Shown here: positions 1 to 9,239 of the stretch, piece after piece
Numbering within the stretch: the stretch's first letter is position 1
Layout of the letters: the number at the start of each line of letters is the position of its first letter
Assembly (NCBI GenBank): GCA_002077065.1
Contig: NAJO01000026.1
Coordinates: 124,001 to 188,000 of the forward strand
Direction: 5' to 3'
Source: Cryoendolithus antarcticus
Lineage: Eukaryota > Ascomycota > Dothideomycetes > Cladosporiales > Cladosporiaceae
Length of the DNA stretch: 64,000 bases
Made by a program: the position numbers and the translations under genes
Notes under the pieces: generated by a model
The model's input: only the letters and a program-made list of their open reading frames with translations
Told to the model about the DNA's origin: nothing
Database searches by the model: none

Positions 1-1429
1 TCATTGTCTGGTTTGGCGACAAGCCCGGGTCCATGAGTGATGTCAGATTGGACCAGTCAGCGACCTTCAACGCTCCACGAAACATCAATTCGTTATAGTT
101 TTGAATGATGTCGCGGGTGGGATCGAAAAACTTCCCATCGGGCGTCATATACTTCATAGCTTGAGCATTGAACGTTCCGGCGTCGACCACCCAATCAGCG
201 TCTAGCACATTCGGGACCGGGGCGCGTGCGCTGACGTTGGCCTGAAGTATCCCATTCAGAAAGGATGTGAACCACCCAAGAGCCGTCGGGTATGATGTAT
301 TCGATACAAGTGTCGTATCGTCATACCATATGGTATCCCAGCCGGGGTCGGTGTTGTTAGCTCTCGAGACGACACGGCCAATAGAGCCGCCGTCAGTATT
401 GATGCTGAGCTGGTTCTCACCGTCGAGGAGCACATCGTATTCCAAAAGGGCAGGAACCAGATAACATTGCTCCGCTGTGTAGTTGCCCCCCGGGTCTTGA
501 AGGTAGGCTATATCTAGTAGACCGACGTAAAGCATTGCAGCTTCCGACTGTAGCACGGAGATGTCGGCTGCGCTACGGTCATACACTGAAAGTCCTATTA
601 CGAACGCTGGGTTTGTTCCGTACGTTCCAAAGCGACCGTCCGTTGCATTGCTCCAGGTAGCTTTTGTATTGAAAGCATCTTCTTTGGGTATTGTGCGTAT
701 TGAGGTGGTACAATTGGTCTTGGTTATTCCTGCCCCAACGACTTTGCCAGTACACACTCCTTTGCAAGGTGGGCGGCTTGGGAGTACCATGCGTTTCTGA
801 TGCAGCCAATCTGTGCTTATTTCCGAGCTGGTACCATAGTTGGACATGCCGCCGCCATGGATCCCTCCGCTGAATCCAGTCGGTAGCTCGGGTGCGAGCG
901 AGATATTCAATTCGACCATGCTCGTTTGTGTAGCGGACACGACTTTGGACGCTCGTTGAAGCAACGGACCGTCGACGATCATTACGGCAACAAGAATCGC
1001 AACCCCCGTGGTCCATGTCAACCTGCGCCCGTAACGTACAGCCTGGCTCACACTGGAACCAATTTGCCACCGTTGCTCCAGTGCGCGGATTGTCGCCCCT
1101 TTCGAAGCCTGGTACCACCAGGCAATGGGAACTGCGCGACCGTATGCGAACGCAATCGATGTGTTTGCAATGGCAGCAGCGACAGCTATGTAAACTGTCG
1201 GCTGGACAGTCCAGGTATCCACGGGCTGGTTGTTTGAGGCTATCAATATCGCGAGGGCGAAGGCTGAGCAGCCGACAGTCAAGCAGAGGGCAGCTATCCC
1301 TGCTAGAGGACCCCATTGTATCCAGTGAGGCCTTTCGCGCGGGTGCTTGGTTTCGGAATTGTTCGATGAATCGGTCCCGAGCTCGATAGTCGCATCATCT
1401 TTGTCGCCGGTGGTGGTGGACGAACTCAT
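1..1429 (-). CDS. Fungal multi-pass membrane protein, 3' end cut by window edge
   Basis: The minus-strand frame beginning at the ATG at 1427-1429 stays open for 476 codons and runs off the window at base 1, so the C-terminus is missing. I translated it codon by codon across most of its length and met no stop. The N-terminus is acidic and Ser/Thr-rich, followed by hydrophobic segments at about residues 42-64, 78-98 and 137-155, then a long presumably extracytoplasmic region with many N-x-S/T sequons. The pattern (PHW-x-QWGPLAG, then DTW, a TVYIA helix and an IAWW motif) resembles a family of uncharacterised fungal membrane proteins related in layout to DUF3176 proteins. No function can be assigned. 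A longer reading frame on the same strand at 579-1316 is out of phase with it and is a shadow. Confidence 0.72.
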   Translation of the reverse strand, partial: MSSSTTTGDKDDATIELGTDSSNNSETKHPRERPHWIQWGPLAGIAALCLTVGCSAFALAILIASNNQPVDTWTVQPTVYIAVAAAIANTSIAFAYGRAVPIAWWYQASKGATIRALEQRWQIGSSVSQAVRYGRRLTWTTGVAILVAVMIVDGPLLQRASKVVSATQTSMVELNISLAPELPTGFSGGIHGGGMSNYGTSSEISTDWLHQKRMVLPSRPPCKGVCTGKVVGAGITKTNCTTSIRTIPKEDAFNTKATWSNATDGRFGTYGTNPAFVIGLSVYDRSAADISVLQSEAAMLYVGLLDIAYLQDPGGNYTAEQCYLVPALLEYDVLLDGENQLSINTDGGSIGRVVSRANNTDPGWDTIWYDDTTLVSNTSYPTALGWFTSFLNGILQANVSARAPVPNVLDADWVVDAGTFNAQAMKYMTPDGKFFDPTRDIIQNYNELMFRGALKVADWSNLTSLMDPGLSPNQTM

Positions 1430-3844
1430 CTTGTGAGTCTGAATATTGTCGGTCAGAGTAGACGCAATCCGGGGTATCTTGACGATCTCAGTTATTGTGA
1501 GGTGAGATCACAAGTTCCAGCTGTTGCTCTCGAGTCTCGACTTTACGTTGTTATGTGAGATCTCGCCAGTAGCGGATGGCTATGCCTGCGCCTCGCAATG
1601 TACACAACCGCCTGCACGTACAGCTTTTCGGACAGCTACGATTCCATCAGTACTTCAGAGAAGATATACGTTCATCGAGATGCTTGCTCTCCCCACCAAC
1701 GGCTCCAATGGAGAGCCATCTAGAGCTGTCTTATCTCCAAGCCCCAACGGCTGTATTGCATCCATCGTAGGCGGTGCAAGCCAAGCTCTGTACTGTCGCA
1801 CGAGATACTGCTCAGGAAAGCTAGTGCGCATCCTCGACCTTGAAGATCTCCCAGTCGAAGACGAGAAATTGCATTCGTACACTGACGAAGGCTGCGTCAC
1901 GCAAAGGAGCAGCGGCCATCTCTTTCGGTGATAAACTTCTCACGTTCCATTTCTCGGAGACGCGGTTCTAGGCCTGATGTGCGGGATCTTCTGCATGGTG
2001 GCTGAACGCCCGTTTGCCTTCATTCGGGACGCAAGCGTGGCCTTGCGTCTGAGAACAGTAAGAGATCGGCTTCCAAGAAGCCATTTGGGCTGTGATGCCT
2101 GCACGGCATCTTGAATAATGATCTCGAGGCTGTTGACTGCACGTTGTGAGTGCGCCATGTGATGGACTCGATGGTCAGAGTGAAGAAATGAGGCTTGTAG
2201 TGATAGCACTTACATCATGAGTCAGATGTCAGGAGCTGTAGTGCCTCAGGCAACAGATCACAATGTTGCAGTGGCTGCCGCAACTCACAATGCTTCATGT
2301 TTCCCGACCATCTCGAGAGGCTCATCAGCATATAGACTTTGACCACAGCACAGTAAGTGGTCGCCGTAGCAAACTATTGTATGGACGCAGTGTAGTAGGT
2401 GACAGGGCCCCCAGGCATCACCAGTATCTGAGGAGCAGCAGACTTCGGCAGAAACTTTGACAGTTGAACCCATTGGCGCCGGGATCGAGCATGCTGCTCG
2501 AAGTGCATTGTGGCCAAGGTCCCGACATCGTGGCAGCCTACCGGTGATCAAGGGCGATGGCCTATACCACCCAGCTCGTAGTCACCCACTGCAGGCAGAT
2601 TCTGTCCGGACTCGGCGGTAGTGGTAAACCAAGGGAGGGCTGCTCTGGATCGTAGCCGCTGCTGAAGTGGCCTGGCGGCGAGGGTGTCGCGAACTTGTTA
2701 GAGTTGCCGAATGGACTGGGTAGTGCACTCTAGCCGTCTCGAGCGCATCGACGGCGCCGTTCCGCCCATCAGCATGAAGAGGTCCCCCAAGCCCACCTCA
2801 AGCACTCACCAAGCCCTAATTTACCCGAGACCACTTCCCTCTCTCAGCAGCGGCGTGGGGGCGCTCGCGCAGCAATTGGCGGGGCACATGCATGAACGAC
2901 CGCGCCGCATTCGCCATACTCTGACGCCAAGCGATGTCGCTCAAGGCTTGGTATCGCAGGGTTGCGAGGGCCGCGACGGGAGAAATGGCTGGAAGAAGTG
3001 TCAACCTCGTGTCTCGTCTGCGTAAGCTGCGTGATGACGGAGCTGGCTGGGCGAGAGGTGGGAGGAACGGCAGCTGATGCCCTCGGGTGTCGGCCAGCGA
3101 TGACACGAAGTTGATTATAGAGCAGGATCCGCGTCAGCGTCTCGTTGCCGCTCGTTGCGATTTACTGCGCCCGAAACCGATGCCACCGAGAAGGAACGCT
3201 GTGAGCCAGTGCAATAAATCGGTGTCTCACATCCCGAATTCCCGACGGTGCACACTCGAAACAAACTGCGCTGCACAGACGAATGCGCCCCACACAGTCG
3301 TATTGCTTGAACACATCCTAGCGCCATCCTTTGTCTCTGCGCAGCCCACCGATTCGCTGCAGGATGCTGCTCGCGCTGCCGATTTTGCCGGATAACGCCA
3401 TAGTGCGCTCTGAAGTACTGTAGGGCAAAGGCTGCACAGCCGTGGGGCATTGACTTCACTCGTCAATTCCCGCCGGACCACTCTGTGCATCCCACTCTTT
3501 TGTGCCCTCCACTCTGCCTCCTCAACATATGCCTTCTATCTGCCCCTCTTCCGATCTGCCTTGGTTTAGCATTGTATGAGCATTTTGCCTTCGACTGACC
3601 TTTACTACTAGCGCCTTGCTATTCGACGTGATGGAATCTCGGTAATACGAACCATGGACTCGCAAACTAAATCAATCAATGGGAGAGCGCCTAACTCGCA
3701 CAAGTTGATTGCGCGACAGTGCTGAGGAAGACTGATCGCCATTATATTGCCTGGACTTCTCGATTCGCTTTTGGAGGCATACTTGCTACAGACATATATT
3801 GCGTTGTCATCTGCTACCAGTCCTTCGCGACCACTACCGCAACG
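1430..3844. other. Gene-poor stretch, about 2.4 kb
   Basis: Only short overlapping reading frames occur on both strands. None shows a domain, a signal peptide or a convincing splice partner. It includes the 5' flank of the membrane protein gene that starts at 1429. I see no RNA gene or mobile element here. Confidence 0.5.
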
Positions 3845-4336
3845 ATGCCTATCAACTGTTTCCGCTCCCCGCGCTCCAATAGCGGCATCAACTCCCTTCC
3901 CGGCCCTTGTGCTCGCCCAGTCCTCACCCCAACCCGCTCCAAGAAGTCCACCCTCGGTCGGACTTGGTCCAGCACAGCATCTCGCACCAGCTCTAACAGC
4001 TCTATCGCCGCGCTACCCTCACGAGATCGCAGCTCGGATCCCAAGATCGAAGCCCTTATGATGCCTCTGCCACCAGACGAGCGCGGTCCGCCTCGCTGTT
4101 TGCGTGTCTCGTACCCAAGGATCTACAGCGACATCGTTGGCGACATGAAAGCTGCAAAAGGATGCAGAGACTGGAGGAACTTTGCTGTGTTTCACGAAAA
4201 CGATGTGGATATGAATGTCAGTGCCGAGGAGTTTGGAAGGAAGAAAAAGGTCGATTTCGAGAGAAAGATGAGGGTGCTTAGCAGTTTCAGCGATGGCAGC
4301 GACGGGTATTGTGGGGAGCTCGACACCATTGGATGA
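3845..4336 (+). CDS. Hypothetical protein, 163 aa, uncertain
   Basis: The frame is open upstream to 3719, but the ATG at 3845 is the more natural start because the preceding residues look like translated 5' flank. The N-terminal half is Ser/Arg/Pro-rich and low complexity. The C-terminal half is charged, with a segment around PRIYSDIVGDMKAAKG and an Arg/Lys-rich stretch. I recognise no domain. It could be a small lineage-specific gene or a chance reading frame. Confidence 0.33.
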   Translation: MPINCFRSPRSNSGINSLPGPCARPVLTPTRSKKSTLGRTWSSTASRTSSNSSIAALPSRDRSSDPKIEALMMPLPPDERGPPRCLRVSYPRIYSDIVGDMKAAKGCRDWRNFAVFHENDVDMNVSAEEFGRKKKVDFERKMRVLSSFSDGSDGYCGELDTIG

Positions 4337-4756
4337 GATACATGATTGTGACGTTGCATCATTCTTGCACTGCGAGCCGCAACATGAGCCCAGCCTAACA
4401 CCACCTCGCTTGTGGTGTGTAGCACATCCGGTATTGTGGAAGAGGACGCCAAGCCATGCGATCGGTATTGTCGTCGACCACTCAACGGACGCGCATTGTT
4501 GATGACACACGATCAATGGATCAACGACCTATTGTTGCCCGAGACATATTGTCCATGCACAATGAGGACGCCTCCTTGCAGTGTCGCAATGATTCACCTG
4601 GTGTCTCGACGCTGCGATATCGATTCACGCAATCACCAATTTTTCAGCTTCGCAACACACAATACCACGACCTGAGTAGTCATCATCTTGGTCATTGCGT
4701 CCGCACGTCTGTTTATACGACACAGTCAAACTGTCCCTCGTATCGACCAAGGCAGC

Positions 4757-5503
4757 ATGACTTCGACTCCTACCATGTCATCGCCTCGCCGCGCAACAAT
4801 AGCGACAAAGAATTCGTCCCTCGCAACCTTTCTCGCAAACCCCGCCAACCACCCTCTTCCACTCAACGCAAACGAAGCCTATACCCTGATCCCCGCCCTT
4901 CCACCAACGCCCTTGCAAGTGTTCGAAGACCGCCAGGACCGTCGCCGCATAGTAAATCACATGCGTATCCACGTCTGGGGTACTCCGCACAACAGGACCA
5001 AAGTTGACGACCTGCCGGAAGTGGAGATGCAACTTATTGATCTGCGATTGCCGAGATTCCGGTACGTGGGACGGCCGATTGGGCGGCGCGCCAAGGAAAG
5101 GTATTTTCAACAGAAAAGGGAGGCGGAGATCGTGGAGATTGAGTTTGACGATTGGAAGGCAAGACTGAGGCAGCGGAAGCAAGCTGAAGCTCAGGCTGCT
5201 GCAGAAGTTGAGCGGATGGCAGCTGAAGCGGCGAGATGTGCGGGATCTGCCAGTGAAGTGGCGACTACTAAGGTCTCCTTGCCGATGTGCAAGAGGACTA
5301 GATCTCATGAGCGCGGGTCGAAAGTAAAAAGTCTCATGCGGCAGTGGGAGGCGAGATTGAAAGCGACTGCTGAGGCGGCTGCTGGTGCGGAGGGTGCTGA
5401 AATGGAGGATGAGGTATGGTCACGAGGTGTTCATCAAGAGACATCTGATGAGGAGATTCAAGCGCTTGGCATGATGGACGCGGAGATGGAAGACGACGAC
5501 TAG
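4757..5503 (+). CDS. Hypothetical acidic/coiled-coil protein with alternative C-termini
   Basis: An open frame of 248 codons starts at the ATG at 4757; in-frame upstream ATGs exist back to 4688. The centre, about residues 125-180, is a charged Ala/Glu/Arg-rich helical region typical of a coiled coil. The tail is acidic and ends E-M-E-D-D-D. I recognise no domain. The frame stays open after the TAG at 5501-5503 for another 68 codons, to the TGA at 5708-5710. The segment 5414-5503 has GT...AG ends and is 90 bp long, so removing it as an intron would delete the stop and join the downstream frame in phase. Which end is used cannot be decided from the sequence. Confidence 0.55.
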   Translation: MTSTPTMSSPRRATIATKNSSLATFLANPANHPLPLNANEAYTLIPALPPTPLQVFEDRQDRRRIVNHMRIHVWGTPHNRTKVDDLPEVEMQLIDLRLPRFRYVGRPIGRRAKERYFQQKREAEIVEIEFDDWKARLRQRKQAEAQAAAEVERMAAEAARCAGSASEVATTKVSLPMCKRTRSHERGSKVKSLMRQWEARLKATAEAAAGAEGAEMEDEVWSRGVHQETSDEEIQALGMMDAEMEDDD

Positions 5504-5710
5504 GTACGAGGTGTTCATCAGGAGACGACTGACGCTTTGACTAGTCAAGGCGCAGATGTTGACATGGAAGACGCTGTGGCTGTCGCTGTTGAGCAAGGCA
5601 CGCCTGACAACGAGCTCGAAGAGCGACATTTGGCTGCGATGGCTCAGGAAGCGTTGAATATGGCGGCGCCAGACATGTACAGTAAGCCATGTCAGGAGGG
5701 ATGGTGGTGA
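5504..5710 (+). other. In-frame downstream extension / degenerate repeat of the preceding tail
   Basis: After the TAG, the same frame continues for 68 codons and begins with a second copy of the R-G-V-H-Q-E-T peptide that lies 25-30 codons upstream. It then reads an acidic M-E-D segment that resembles the end of the first copy. It is either a real 3' exon reached by splicing out 5414-5503, or a decayed tandem duplicate behind a premature stop. Confidence 0.45.
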
Positions 5711-6080
5711 GTCCGCGAGATGGTGAATTTTGTAGATGTCTGACGGGATGCGGCGTACTTTGGGCGATATCACGGGCATAGCGAGTTAGTCGAATTAGCG
5801 AGGCGCTGGAGGTCATTGGGAGAGCGATGCATCTTGCTAGACAATGGAATGGACAGACACTGTAGATATCAAGACTACAGATCACAGCGAGCGATCAGTC
5901 CATACATTACCTCTCAAACCAGGAAGTGCCACACTATGCGTCCTATGTTTTTACACTGTGGTCTTACTATTCATGGTTTCCGGCGAACGTTTGGCTGGAT
6001 GATCAACATCCTCAATATTCTCGCTATGAACTGAACCTACTCATCCAACCTTCTCCACCCACATTGGTGTTTGCGATCAC
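5711..6080. other. Intergenic, convergent 3' flanks
   Basis: This lies between the hypothetical gene on the plus strand and the Cip1-like gene on the minus strand. I see no gene, repeat or RNA here. Confidence 0.5.
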
Positions 6081-7189
6081 TTACAAGCACTGCGAGTAGT
6101 AGTCGTTCGACACCTTGCATGTCGAGCCCGAGGCGCAGGTCTTGCAGCCGTTCCAGCCTTGGCCACCGCATCTGAGTTGAAAGTCAGTCATTCGGTCATA
6201 GGTCTTGAATATCAGTGGGAAGTGACTTACTGTCCGTACTTCGGCGATGCGCAGCTGCTGCTTGTCGCCGCGGCAGTCGTTGTGGTTGAGGAAGCGGGCT
6301 TCGTAGTCGTAGTGGTCGGCTTAACCGTCGTGGTCGGCGCAGCAGTCGTCGTAGGCTTCACAGTCGTGGTCGGCGCGGCAGTCGTGGTAGGCTTGACAGT
6401 CGTGGTTGGCGCAGCAGTCGTGGTAGGCTTTGCAGTCGTAGTCGGCGCAGCGCTCGAGGAAGAGCCACCAGCGCCACAGCCAATGCGGCTACCAGAGACA
6501 GCAATGTCATCATACCAGAGGGTGTTCACGGCGCCAGCGTAGGCCTCCCAGCCGAAGTAAACGGCGCTGATCTTAGGCGTGTAGGCCGCGCGCGACCAGC
6601 CCTGGTTGTTGGTGTTGGTGCTGCTGCCGCCGGTGGAGAGGCCAGAGACGGCGGCGCTGTCAACCCAGGTCTCGATCGAGCCGTCGGTACCGAGATGGTA
6701 CTCGAGGCAGTGCCATGTCTGCGCAGCCGGGCCGACAGACGAGGCAATACCCTGGGGCGAGAGGTCGGGCAGCGTGGCGTCGTTGTCCTCGCGGTTGTAC
6801 ATTAGGATCTCATCCATGGCACCGAAACGCAGATGCTTGCCAGTCGCCTCAGCGGCATCTGGCATGATGATGAAGGAGATGTGGTCGTTTGTGAAGGCTT
6901 TGTCGGCCTTGAACCATGTGCGAACGTAGACATTGCCACTTGGGACTGCGGTAGTGCCGAAGAAGATGTGGCCACAGTATCCGTTGGAACCCCCCGTGAC
7001 CTTGATACTGTTCTTGCCGCTGTGGGAGACTGTTGAGTCGAGAGCTACAGTACCACCCTGGTTGCAGTCCGGAGCGTAGGTCGCCCACGTAGTCTGGTCC
7101 CAGCCGGACTCGAAGTCATTCGTGATCTGCGCAAGCGCAGGGCTGAGGAGTGAGAGGCCAGCGGCCGTGAGTGCTAATGAGCGGAACAT
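6081..7189 (-). CDS. cip1: Cip1-like secreted protein with C-terminal CBM1
   Basis: Exons on the minus strand are 7189-6231 and 6171-6081, with a 59-bp GTAAGT...CAG intron, giving 349 aa. Residues 1-20 form a signal peptide ending SPALA. The mature protein starts [11 protein letters not shown] and matches my memory of the Trichoderma reesei Cip1 beta-jelly-roll domain along its length, including [45 protein letters not shown] and FGWEAY. A Thr/Pro/Ala/Val/Lys repeat linker follows. The last 35 residues, completed by the second exon, are a fungal cellulose-binding domain: YGQCGG, then GW, paired Cys, and NDYYSQCL at the end. Cip1 is co-expressed with cellulases in Trichoderma; its exact reaction is left open. 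The start at 7189 is chosen over upstream in-frame ATGs because it begins the signal peptide. Confidence 0.93.
6316..6450 (-). repeat. 36-bp tandem repeat encoding the Cip1 linker
   Basis: About 3.5 units of 36 bp encode alternating PTTTAA and PTTTVK blocks. Unit copies differ by a few synonymous or Val/Ala changes. It is an in-frame minisatellite inside the linker between catalytic-like core and CBM1, so repeat-number change would alter linker length without breaking the frame. Confidence 0.8.
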
Positions 7190-7947
7190 GATCACAGATC
7201 GAATGTTGGGATTGAACACAGCGAGCGGAAGAGAAGAGAAAGTACCAAGCGTTTGACGAAGACAAGCAACACGCAAGAAAGAGGCCTTGGCCTTTACCTT
7301 TTGTATGGAATCGCGTTGTATTACTTCCCGCGCGGAGGACATGTGGTTTCCAAAGATGAAACTCCGTGGCACCGTAATCAATTTCTAGCCATATGAGTGC
7401 CGGGCTGGGCGGAGGCGCTGCATCCGGTCAGGAACATTGTGAGGAAGGGCGGCCGTCGTACCGTGCCGTCTGCACGGGTCTGCATTGAGCAAGCTTCCAG
7501 GTTGTATTGAAGAAGTCGTAGAGCCGTGTGATCTAGGCTTGCGCGCGTTGGCGTAGGCTGTCAAGGGTGTTTCGAGATACATCGTGAAGAGCCGGGGTGT
7601 TGCAGTCATGTATCAGCTTGAGTGCTCGAATCTCCCCGTCGGCGGCAACACAGATCTGAGAGAAGCCTCGCTTCGCGATGCAAAGATCTCATCTCCATAA
7701 CGTGTCGGCATTGATACGATTCAATGTGGCATGCCAGGTGATCTACAATAGGTTTGCATGTCGAGATAGATCGTATTCGGAAGGATCGCGAACGCTGCAG
7801 TAAAGACATGCGGCGACCACGCAGGACAAACTTTATGCGCTAGCGGAGGAGCGCCCATCATAAACCGAAGACCATCATCGAGCATATCAGAATGTCCAGT
7901 TACCATACGTCTATTGTCGTCGTCTCCATTCGTCTATCCGAGCAACC
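7190..7947. other. Divergent promoter region of the Cip1-like and COA1 genes
   Basis: The short reading frames here have no support. The segment carries the 5' flanks of two divergently transcribed genes. I see no obvious repeat or RNA. Confidence 0.5.
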
Positions 7948-8572
7948 ATGATGTCCCGCCCACGCCTCCGCCTCTCGCCAATACGGCAGCTCTTCCAGCG
8001 CCCCTCGCAATGCCCCCGCCGCACCCTCGTTGCCGCACCTAAAGCCGGCTCCGTCCTCATGGAGCGGAGGGCAGACCGCGAATTGCCCTCCCTCAAGACC
8101 TCGAACAGATGGCTCCGTACAGCGCCGCTCTTCGTATTCATCATGGTTACCTCCACCCTTGCGATCTTCAACTATCAGAAGTCCAACTCTTCAGTGGTGA
8201 CGAGTACAATGTACGCTCTCAGGACAAACGAGGAAGCAAGACGTATGCTGGGCGATGAGATCTACTTTGCCAACAGCTTGCCGTGGATTTGGGGCAGCAT
8301 TGATCAGGTGCATGGCAAGATCGATATCGAGTTCAAGGTGAAGGGAAATAAGACCACCGGAACGATGAAGTTTCGAAGTGAGAGGAGGAAGAGGATGGGC
8401 TTTGTAAGTTGCGCTGTAGACTATTGTATGACTAGTTTGATGCTAATAATGACTATAGTTCGAGACTGTGGAGTGGAGTCTACAGCCTGATGGCGGAGAG
8501 AAGGTGTCTCTGATACAAGGCAATGATCCATTCAGGAACCGCACAACGGCTAGCGGAGGGACAGCTGCGTGA
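7948..8572 (+). CDS. COA1: Cytochrome c oxidase assembly factor 1
   Basis: Exons 7948-8403 and 8459-8572, with a 55-bp GTAAGT...TAG intron and a CTAAT branch site, give 189 aa. The N-terminus is Arg-rich and acid-poor, as in a mitochondrial presequence. A single membrane helix lies at about residues 58-76 (APLFVFIMVTSTLAIFNY). The Coa1 core follows: LGDEIYFANSLPWIWG, DQVHGKIDIEFKVKG and, across the splice, FETVEWSL. Coa1 acts in the inner mitochondrial membrane, joining newly made Cox1 with Shy1-dependent maturation steps of complex IV. A second ATG directly follows the first, so the start may be 7951. Confidence 0.88.
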
Positions 8573-9239
8573 GAATGGCATCGAATAATGGAGAGGGGAG
8601 CGGTGCCGGTCGACTTGGGCCTGCTTGCGCTGCCTCAGTGGAGCGGCACTTCGTCACCGGGGTCGCGCAATCAAAGTGCGTGTTATAGCGACGAAGACAC
8701 AGACTCCCCAAGCGTGCTCAGGCGGCGGCTGCGTGCAGAGAAGATGAATGGCACAGTGTCCGAGGATATCTGCCGCAAGGCCGCAGGTCGATGGCTGAGA
8801 GCTACAGGTCGTATGGCGTAGCCATGGACAACCGCAAGGCCGGGCCCGGCGTCATTGTTTGGCGCTGCGGCTGCAAAGTCACGACCGCGGCTCTGTCTCG
8901 ATACTGTCCGGCCAAATACGAAGTATCCTGAATTCAACGAGGTTGCGGGTATCAAATGGAGTGAGGTTGAAGGCATGGGCTTGGCATTGTCTGTACCAGA
9001 GGCTGGACTTCATGCGCCCCCTTGCAGACGCACGACTACATCATTCCTTTCCATCCTGCGCAAAGTCGCAAGGGCTAGATTTCAGAAATGCGACGCGTGC
9101 GCGAAAGGGCGCGTGCAACACCTTCCCATTATGCAACGGTCCGCGAGGGAGGGATGGCGGGTCATGATCGAAGCATGTGCAAACGGCTTCATGCGATCTC
9201 GACATTGTCATCTCACAAAGGTCGGTCTGTGTGGAGGAG
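8573..9239. other. Intergenic, 5' flank of the AXL2-like gene
   Basis: I see no supportable gene, repeat or RNA. The AXL2-like frame is open upstream to 9177, but those residues precede the signal peptide. Confidence 0.5.

Noticed and set aside
579..1316. 245-codon minus-strand frame in the first gene
   Set aside because: It lies in a different phase from the 476-codon frame that starts at 1429 and has membrane helices; the composition is Arg/Cys/His-rich, typical of a shadow frame.
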